Translations under genes and position numbers: made by a program
Shown: one piece after another, positions 1-4,374 of the stretch
Position numbering within the stretch: position 1 is the stretch's first letter
Layout: each line of letters starts with the position of its first letter
Notes under the pieces: model-generated
Database searches by the model: none
What the model saw: only the letters and a program-made list of their open reading frames with translations
Told to the model about the DNA's origin: nothing
Assembly: GCA_944349915.1 (NCBI GenBank)
Contig: CALVNU010000062.1
Coordinates: forward strand, 1 to 5,537
Direction of reading: 5' to 3'
Origin: an uncultured Clostridia bacterium
GTDB taxonomy: Bacteria > Bacillota > Clostridia > Christensenellales > UBA1242
DNA length: 5,537 bases

Positions 1-189
1 TTTACTCAATCTATAATTTGTTATTTAAGGCTTGCAAAAGACAACCTAAAAGATATCAAAAGCAAAATTGCTTTTGACGAGCGCGATAGATTTTTACAAC
101 AACATTCTCATTTTAAAATTGACTTAACAAAAAAAGACAAGCGGGTGGCTTGCGGAAAAATTATAAAAATATTAGGAGAAAATTTATGA
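1..189 (+). CDS. C-terminal end of an unrecognised protein (5' end outside the window)
   Basis: The frame beginning at base 1 is open for 62 codons and ends at TGA 187-189. It contains no ATG, so its start lies to the left of the window. The visible tail is hydrophilic and basic, rich in Lys, Asp and Arg (for example KDNLKDIKSK and DLTKKDKR), and ends in KIIKILGENL. I see no membrane segment or catalytic motif and do not recognise the family. Its stop overlaps the transketolase start in an ATGA arrangement, and the transketolase ribosome binding site lies inside its last codons. This argues that it is a real gene, co-transcribed and translationally coupled with transketolase. Because transketolase is its partner, a role in sugar or central metabolism is possible, but nothing in the visible residues shows it. 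Confidence 0.7.
   Translation, partial: FTQSIICYLRLAKDNLKDIKSKIAFDERDRFLQQHSHFKIDLTKKDKRVACGKIIKILGENL
174..178 (+). promoter_or_regulatory. Ribosome binding site that fixes the transketolase start
   Basis: AGGAG lies seven bases before ATG 186, which is ideal spacing. It decides between ATG 186 and the in-frame TTG at 150, which would add 12 residues and has no comparable site. The site sits inside the coding sequence of the upstream gene, as expected for translational coupling. Confidence 0.85.
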
Positions 190-2141
190 AAATTGCAGAA
201 AAAACTTTAAATTGTGTTAAATCTATAACAGCACAGGCTATCACAGAGGCAAAAAGTGGGCACCTAGGGGCAAGCCTTGGTATGAGCGCTTTTATGCTTG
301 CCTTGTTTAAAAATCATTACAATTTTGATGTTTCTGACACCGATTTTATGGGGAGAGATAGGCTGGTACTGTCGGCTGGCCATGCTTGTCCTGTATATTA
401 CACACTTTTAAATCTCTTTGGCTTCGATGTTTCTTTGCAAGACATAAAAGAGATGCGCAAACTTGGCTCTAAAACACCAGGTCATCCAGAGCATAAGGTT
501 ACTGACGGCATAGAAACCACAACTGGACCACTCGGTCAAGGCGTTGCAAATGCTGTTGGTATGGCAATTGCTGAGGCTCACCTTGCTGAAAGATTCAATG
601 CTATTGGGTTTCCTATAATCAACAACTATACCTATTGCGTGGTTGGCGATGGCGACCTTATGGAAGGGGTTGCAATGGAAGCAGTTTCGCTTGCGGGAAA
701 TCTTAATCTTAACAAACTTATTATGCTTTATGATTCAAACGATGTAAGCATGGAAGGCAACATAAATTTGTCTAATCGCGAAAATATTGCAAAAAAATTT
801 AAAGCAATGGGCTGGAATGTGATAAAAGTTAAAAACGGCAACAGTTTTTCTGCATCTTCTCATGCTATTGCCAAAGCCAAAAAGTCTGATAAACCTTGTC
901 TTATTATCTTTAAAACCACAATAGGCATTGGAACAGACAAGGAAGGCACTTCGGCAGTTCATGCTGGCGTGCTTAATGAACAAGAACTAAAAGCGTTTAA
1001 CAAAAAACTTGGTGTAAGCGAGAATTTTTTTGTTCCAAACGATGTTCGTGATTGGTGTATGGCAAGTGCAAGAAAAGGCAAACTTGAGCATGAAAAATGG
1101 AACCAACAACTTGCCATTTATGCAAACTCTAACCCTGAACTTTACAGACAATTTACCAACTATTTTGACCGCAAAAAGATTGATTTTGAAAGAATGGAGC
1201 GCTCTGCATATAAATATGAGGGCATGAGCGGACGCGATTTGAATAAGGAAATTTTAAATGAAATTGCAGAAAAATATCTTCAAATGATTGGTGGAAGCGC
1301 CGATGTTGTTTCATCCACCAGAGCGGTTATTGAAAATGGTGGCTATTTCTCTTCCGTCAACAGAAGGGGTAGAAATATTCATTTTGGCGTTCGTGAACAT
1401 GCGATGGCTGGCATTTGCAATGGTATTGCTTTATATGAAGATTATATTCCTTTCTGCTCTACCTTGCTTGCTTTTTCAAACTATATGCTTCCAAGCATAA
1501 GATTAAGCGCAATGATGAAACTTAATGTAATATACATTTTTACCCATGACAGCATTATGATTGGACAAGATGGTCCAACTCATCAACCGATAGAACAAAT
1601 TGCCCAGTTGCGAGCAGTTGAAGATTTGATTGTCTTTAGACCTTGTGATGCAAGTGAATTGTTGGCTTGTTATCAATATGCTTTGACAAATGTTGGGCCT
1701 GTTGCCATTATTTTGGCAAAAAATCACATGGAAAATGTTGAGGGTAAACTTAAAGGCGCAATGTCTGGCGGATACATTCTAAAATCTAGCAAAAAAGAAC
1801 CTAAGGTTACAATTATTGCATCTGGAACAGAAGTCGGTCTTGCTTTAAAAGTACAGCAAGAACTTGAAAAGAAAGTGCCTGTTGCAGTTGTATCTATGCC
1901 ATGCACACAACTTTTTGACAAACAATCTCCAAATTACAAAGCCAAAGTTTTGGGGGGAGAGTTAAAAGTTGCAATTGAAGCGTCAAATGACTGTGTTTGG
2001 CAAAAATATATTGGAGAAAAAGGGCTGTTTGTTGGCGTTAATGGCTATCAAGGCAGTGGAGATGGTGAAAGCATATACAAAAAAGCGGGATTTGATGCTA
2101 AAGTTATTGCACGCAATATTTTAAGAAAACTTGGAAAATAA
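186..2141 (+). CDS. tkt: Transketolase, full length (651 aa)
   Basis: Transfers two-carbon ketol units between sugar phosphates in the cytosolic non-oxidative pentose phosphate pathway, using thiamine diphosphate and a divalent metal. Length and layout match bacterial transketolase (E. coli TktA, 663 aa). The N-terminal diphosphate-binding domain covers about 1-310 and carries KSGH (His26), His66, SKTPGHPE (His100), TTTGPLGQG at 111-119, the metal site GDGDLMEG (Asp155) with Asn185, and His259. The pyrimidine-binding domain, about 350-510, has Arg350, GGSAD (Asp373, Ser377), GVREHAM with catalytic Glu404, and HDSIMIGQDGPTHQP (His454, Asp462, His466). A C-terminal domain follows from about 535. 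Compared with E. coli from memory, three conserved positions differ: Leu27 replaces Pro in GHPGA, Leu427 replaces the first cofactor-stacking Phe, and Lys512 replaces the phosphate-binding Arg520. ATG 186 was chosen for its ribosome binding site, its overlap with the upstream stop, and its numbering, which then matches E. coli through residue 191. Confidence 0.97.
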   Translation: MKIAEKTLNCVKSITAQAITEAKSGHLGASLGMSAFMLALFKNHYNFDVSDTDFMGRDRLVLSAGHACPVYYTLLNLFGFDVSLQDIKEMRKLGSKTPGHPEHKVTDGIETTTGPLGQGVANAVGMAIAEAHLAERFNAIGFPIINNYTYCVVGDGDLMEGVAMEAVSLAGNLNLNKLIMLYDSNDVSMEGNINLSNRENIAKKFKAMGWNVIKVKNGNSFSASSHAIAKAKKSDKPCLIIFKTTIGIGTDKEGTSAVHAGVLNEQELKAFNKKLGVSENFFVPNDVRDWCMASARKGKLEHEKWNQQLAIYANSNPELYRQFTNYFDRKKIDFERMERSAYKYEGMSGRDLNKEILNEIAEKYLQMIGGSADVVSSTRAVIENGGYFSSVNRRGRNIHFGVREHAMAGICNGIALYEDYIPFCSTLLAFSNYMLPSIRLSAMMKLNVIYIFTHDSIMIGQDGPTHQPIEQIAQLRAVEDLIVFRPCDASELLACYQYALTNVGPVAIILAKNHMENVEGKLKGAMSGGYILKSSKKEPKVTIIASGTEVGLALKVQQELEKKVPVAVVSMPCTQLFDKQSPNYKAKVLGGELKVAIEASNDCVWQKYIGEKGLFVGVNGYQGSGDGESIYKKAGFDAKVIARNILRKLGK

Positions 2142-2171
2142 TTCTTTGTAAACCAAAACGCTAAATTTCGC

Positions 2172-2197
2172 AAAAATTTGACAAAAATTAACAAAAA
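2172..2197. other. Three phased A5 tracts, probable curved DNA
   Basis: Runs of exactly five A occur at 2172-2176, 2183-2187 and 2193-2197, each preceded by C and followed by T. Their centres are 11 and 10 bases apart, close to one helical turn, a spacing known to bend DNA. They span the -35 element and spacer of the predicted promoter for the downstream gene. Whether the curvature affects transcription is inference. Confidence 0.5.
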
Positions 2198-2205
2198 TAT
2201 AAAAT
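2178..2205 (+). promoter_or_regulatory. Predicted sigma-A-type promoter for the 311-aa unknown protein
   Basis: A perfect -35 hexamer TTGACA (2178-2183) is followed after 16 bases by TAAAAT (2200-2205), five of six matches to the -10 consensus. The predicted transcription start is about 2211-2214. That lies at or just beyond the left arm of the hairpin at 2206-2251, so the promoter would make an mRNA lacking that arm. A shorter-spaced alternative -10 (TATAAA, 2198-2203, 14-base spacer) is less likely. Confidence 0.55.
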
Positions 2206-2251
2206 CACCTCATATATGTTATATATTAAAATATATATAGAGGTGTTTTTT
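2206..2251 (+). terminator. Terminator-like hairpin whose right arm is the next gene's ribosome binding site
   Basis: CACCTC (2206-2211) pairs perfectly with GAGGTG (2240-2245). The stem continues as nine A-T or G-U pairs, 2212-2220 with 2230-2238, with one bulged A at 2239 and a nine-base loop. Six T (2246-2251) follow directly, the shape of an intrinsic terminator, and could end transketolase transcripts. GAGGTG is also the only good ribosome binding site for ATG 2252, six bases away, so the folded RNA would hide it as well. The upper stem is weak because it has no G-C pair; the lower six pairs include four G-C. As DNA, the same inverted repeat lies at the predicted transcription start and could instead be an operator. 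Confidence 0.6.
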
Positions 2252-3187
2252 ATGTCATCATTTTTAGTCAAAAAAAGTTTGGTTCTTTCTGACCCTGAAA
2301 GAACATCAAAAAAAGCAGTTTTATCAATTGAAGGCAATGGTGCAGATGTGGTTGGAAGGGTTCGTCTGTACAACTTTTCTGCTTTGCCACAAGGCATTTT
2401 AACTTTGGGAATTTATTCTAATGGCAAGGTATATAAAGCGGGTTTAACGCACAAAGAAGGTGGACTTTACACTTTTTTGTCAAATGCAGAACCTTTTTCT
2501 AATGATTTTTCTTGTGCCGTTATCAATGTTTATAATGGCGATGCCAAACCTATTTTGTTTGGCTCTATTCAAGGCAAAAGTGAGGGGCTAGATGAAGTGG
2601 TAAATGCTGTTAAAAAGGCAGAAAACATGGGGCAAGTTGAGGAAATTTTGGATGAATATGGCGTTGATTATAACGATGAAGAAAAGGCAGAGATAGAAAA
2701 AGCCATTGACCAAGAATTCTGCGCAAAATGTGAAAACTGCAAATATAAACAATATTTTTATTCTGTAGATTTTGCCACCAAAAGCAGTGCAGGGGAAAGA
2801 AAAGAACAATTGTTAAAAAAACAAGACGATGAGCAAAATCAAAATGACTGTCAAACATTTTATCAAGAACTTAAACCTCAAATTGACAAACTGTTTGCAG
2901 AAAATAAAAAAGAAAGTTATCTTGAAAGCATTTTTCCAGATTCAAAATGGGTAAAGGTTAGTCTTGATGGTGATGATTATTATGTTTTTGGCTTGATTAT
3001 GGAAGAAGGGCGAGTAAAATATATCTGTTATGGTGTTCCTGGCGTCTATCAAAAAAATCCACCGCGTGAGCTTTCTGGAAATCCATGTTGGCTTGCCTTG
3101 GATAGTGAAAACAAAGAAGGGTTTGGATATTGGTTGACCTATCAAGACGCGGAAAATGGAGAAAGCATCAAAATGGTGGTTGAGTAA
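2252..3187 (+). CDS. Uncharacterised protein with a CxxCxxC motif (311 aa)
   Basis: Function unknown. There is no signal peptide or membrane segment, so it is probably cytoplasmic. Three parts can be seen. Residues 1-105 look beta-rich, with alternating hydrophobic strands and short turns (LTLGIYSNGKVYK), ending in PILFGSI. Residues 110-225 are charged and probably helical, interrupted by Cys157, Cys160 and Cys163 and an aromatic stretch KYKQYFYS, which could bind a metal or be a redox site. Residues 226-311 form a second beta-like domain rich in Trp, Tyr and Gly, with FPDSKWVKV, YYVFGLI, YICYGVPGVY, NPPREL and GYWLTYQDAENGES. From memory, this type of tail recurs in unnamed proteins of Gram-positive anaerobes; I cannot verify that or name a family. 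ATG 2252 is preferred over ATG 2216 because GAGGTG lies six bases before it. It has its own predicted promoter and terminator, so it may be a single-gene unit. Confidence 0.88.
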   Translation: MSSFLVKKSLVLSDPERTSKKAVLSIEGNGADVVGRVRLYNFSALPQGILTLGIYSNGKVYKAGLTHKEGGLYTFLSNAEPFSNDFSCAVINVYNGDAKPILFGSIQGKSEGLDEVVNAVKKAENMGQVEEILDEYGVDYNDEEKAEIEKAIDQEFCAKCENCKYKQYFYSVDFATKSSAGERKEQLLKKQDDEQNQNDCQTFYQELKPQIDKLFAENKKESYLESIFPDSKWVKVSLDGDDYYVFGLIMEEGRVKYICYGVPGVYQKNPPRELSGNPCWLALDSENKEGFGYWLTYQDAENGESIKMVVE

Positions 3188-3210
3188 TGGCTAAATTTTA
3201 GCCATTTTTT
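3186..3210 (+). terminator. Intrinsic terminator overlapping the stop codon of the 311-aa protein gene
   Basis: AATGGCTAA (3186-3194) pairs with TTAGCCATT (3198-3206) around a very short loop; opening the top pair gives a five-base loop. T runs from 3205 to 3210, and after a G four more T follow. The left arm begins inside the TAA stop (3185-3187), so gene and terminator share bases. It points on the + strand and should separate this gene from the hydrolase. Confidence 0.85.
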
Positions 3211-3224
3211 GTTTTAAAATTGTC

Positions 3225-3252
3225 TTGTTTAACATAAAAATATATTGATAAT
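3225..3252 (+). promoter_or_regulatory. Possible promoter for the alpha/beta hydrolase
   Basis: TTGTTT (3225-3230), four of six to the -35 consensus, and GATAAT (3247-3252), five of six to the -10 consensus, are 16 bases apart. The start would fall near 3259, leaving a leader of about 15 bases. The strong terminator just upstream makes a promoter in this short gap likely, but in such AT-rich DNA the exact boxes are uncertain. Confidence 0.45.
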
Positions 3253-3264
3253 TTTCTACAAATT

Positions 3265-3268
3265 GAGG
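3265..3268 (+). promoter_or_regulatory. Ribosome binding site of the hydrolase
   Basis: GAGG lies five bases before ATG 3274, which supports that start. No other good site with an in-frame start is seen nearby. Confidence 0.7.
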
Positions 3269-3273
3269 TTTTA

Positions 3274-4194
3274 ATGATTATTGTTGCTTGGATACTGCTT
3301 GCTATTATGATAATCTTGCTGGTAGGGCTTGCTGTTTATGTTGTGGTATGCGCTTCCATTTATCATTCAATTTTTGCAAGAAATGGAAAAGTCAAAAAAG
3401 TTATAGAAAAAAAGAAAAATAGTCAAGAAGAGATAGATTTTTGGTCTAAAAATAACTTTGCAGATGTTTGCATTACTTCTTTTGATGGACTTAAACTTAA
3501 AGGCAAATTTTTAGACAATGGTTCAAATTGCGTTGCCTTTTTGGTGCATGGATATGGTGGCAACTATGTTGACATGGCAAAATATGCCGAAATTTTTCTA
3601 AAGCGTGGTCTTGATATTTTGGTGGTTGATAACAGAGCGCATGGAACAAGTGAAGGTGATAGTGTTGGCATGGGGTGGATTGATAGATTGGATGTTTTGT
3701 CTTGGTGCGAATTTTTATCAAATCTAAAATCTTGCTATAAGGTTTTGCTGTTTGGGCAATCTATGGGCGCAAGTGCTGTTTGTATGGCTAGTGGTGAAGA
3801 CCTAGGTTGTCAAGTGGTTGGCATTATTGAAGATTGTGGTTTTGACAACACTTATAGCGAAGTTTGCTATATTTATCAAAAGGGCAGGTTGCACACAAAA
3901 TTTTTGCTAAATATGTTTACAAATTATGCCAATCGCAAAAACGGATATGATATGAAAAAAGCAGACGCAATCAAACAACTCAAGAAAAACAATTTGCCAG
4001 TGCTTGTTATTCATGGCAGTGCAGATGATTTTGTGCCTACAGAAATGGGCTATAAAATTTATAACAGCCTAAACGAAACAAGAGCGTCAATTTATATAGC
4101 ACTTGACGCAAAACATACACAAAGTTTTGATGTTGATAAAAAGAGATATACAAAAGAGATAAACAAATTTTTAGATAAATGGAATATTTGTTAA
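3274..4194 (+). CDS. Membrane-anchored alpha/beta hydrolase (serine hydrolase fold, 306 aa)
   Basis: Probable esterase or peptidase-like serine hydrolase; the substrate is unknown. Residues 2-29 form one hydrophobic membrane segment, followed by a basic stretch with Arg36, Lys39, Lys41, Lys42 and Lys46-48. The hydrolase domain spans about 64-303. HGYGG (92-96) fits the oxyanion-hole loop, DNRAHGTSEG (119-128) is the usual strand-4 region, and GQSMGA (161-166) is the nucleophile elbow with Ser163. HGSADDFVP (247-255) supplies the acid, most likely Asp251, and AKHTQSF supplies His281, so the triad looks complete. Length and layout resemble the Bacillus YqkD-like group of anchored hydrolases (from memory). 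The positive charges follow the hydrophobic segment and none precede it, so the positive-inside rule puts the catalytic domain in the cytoplasm. Nine of its ten cysteines are in that domain, which agrees with a reducing location. It lies alone between a terminator and a convergent gene, so context gives no substrate. Confidence 0.93.
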   Translation: MIIVAWILLAIMIILLVGLAVYVVVCASIYHSIFARNGKVKKVIEKKKNSQEEIDFWSKNNFADVCITSFDGLKLKGKFLDNGSNCVAFLVHGYGGNYVDMAKYAEIFLKRGLDILVVDNRAHGTSEGDSVGMGWIDRLDVLSWCEFLSNLKSCYKVLLFGQSMGASAVCMASGEDLGCQVVGIIEDCGFDNTYSEVCYIYQKGRLHTKFLLNMFTNYANRKNGYDMKKADAIKQLKKNNLPVLVIHGSADDFVPTEMGYKIYNSLNETRASIYIALDAKHTQSFDVDKKRYTKEINKFLDKWNIC

Positions 4195-4374
4195 AACTTG
4201 CTATTTTTTGATTAAAATTCAAAATATTTTTATTTTTTTATTAGAATTTATTATTTTATTTATTAGTTTTTTATGGAAATTTATATTTTTATTATTTTTA
4301 ATTGAAATTTATTTTTTATTAATTTTTTGATTAAGTTTATAGTTTTTATATTTTGATACCGTCTAAATCTTTTA
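4195..4374. repeat. Extremely AT-rich convergent intergenic region with short direct repeats
   Basis: This 180-base gap lies between the 3' ends of the hydrolase (+) and the oxidoreductase (-). In 4201-4320 I count 8 G/C, 76 T and 36 A, so the + strand is strongly T-biased. A perfect 13-base direct repeat, ATTTTTTGATTAA, occurs at 4203-4215 and 4322-4334 and flanks the tract. Between the copies, units beginning GAA(A)TTTAT start at 4244, 4276 and 4304, spaced 32 and 28 bases, each followed by T-runs broken by single A. I find no GC-containing hairpin, so no standard terminator can be named for either gene. T-runs on the + strand may still help end hydrolase transcripts. No open reading frame of note or RNA gene is seen here. 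Confidence 0.6.

Noticed and set aside
150..185. Transketolase starting at TTG 150 (12 extra residues)
   Set aside because: No ribosome binding site serves it; AGGAG is ideally spaced for ATG 186, and numbering from 186 matches E. coli transketolase.
735..1921. Reverse-strand open frames of 65-82 codons inside transketolase (735-983, 1503-1727, 1724-1921)
   Set aside because: They lie opposite a strongly conserved gene, lack ribosome binding sites and show no recognisable motifs; they are shadows. The same holds for those opposite the 311-aa protein and the hydrolase.
2163..2179. AAATTT...AAATTT as a transketolase terminator
   Set aside because: There is no G-C pair in the stem and no T-run afterwards; the hairpin ending at 2245 followed by T6 is a far better candidate.
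2216..2251. The 311-aa protein starting at ATG 2216
   Set aside because: The added residues would be encoded by the hairpin and its loop, no ribosome binding site precedes that ATG, and GAGGTG sits six bases before ATG 2252.
4162..4192. AACAAAT...ATTTGTT as a hydrolase terminator
   Set aside because: Only seven pairs, one of them G-C, a 17-base loop, and no T-run directly after it.
4244..4330. A CRISPR array in the repetitive AT-rich gap
   Set aside because: Units are degenerate and A/T-only, there are no conserved repeats with unique spacers, and no cas gene is present.
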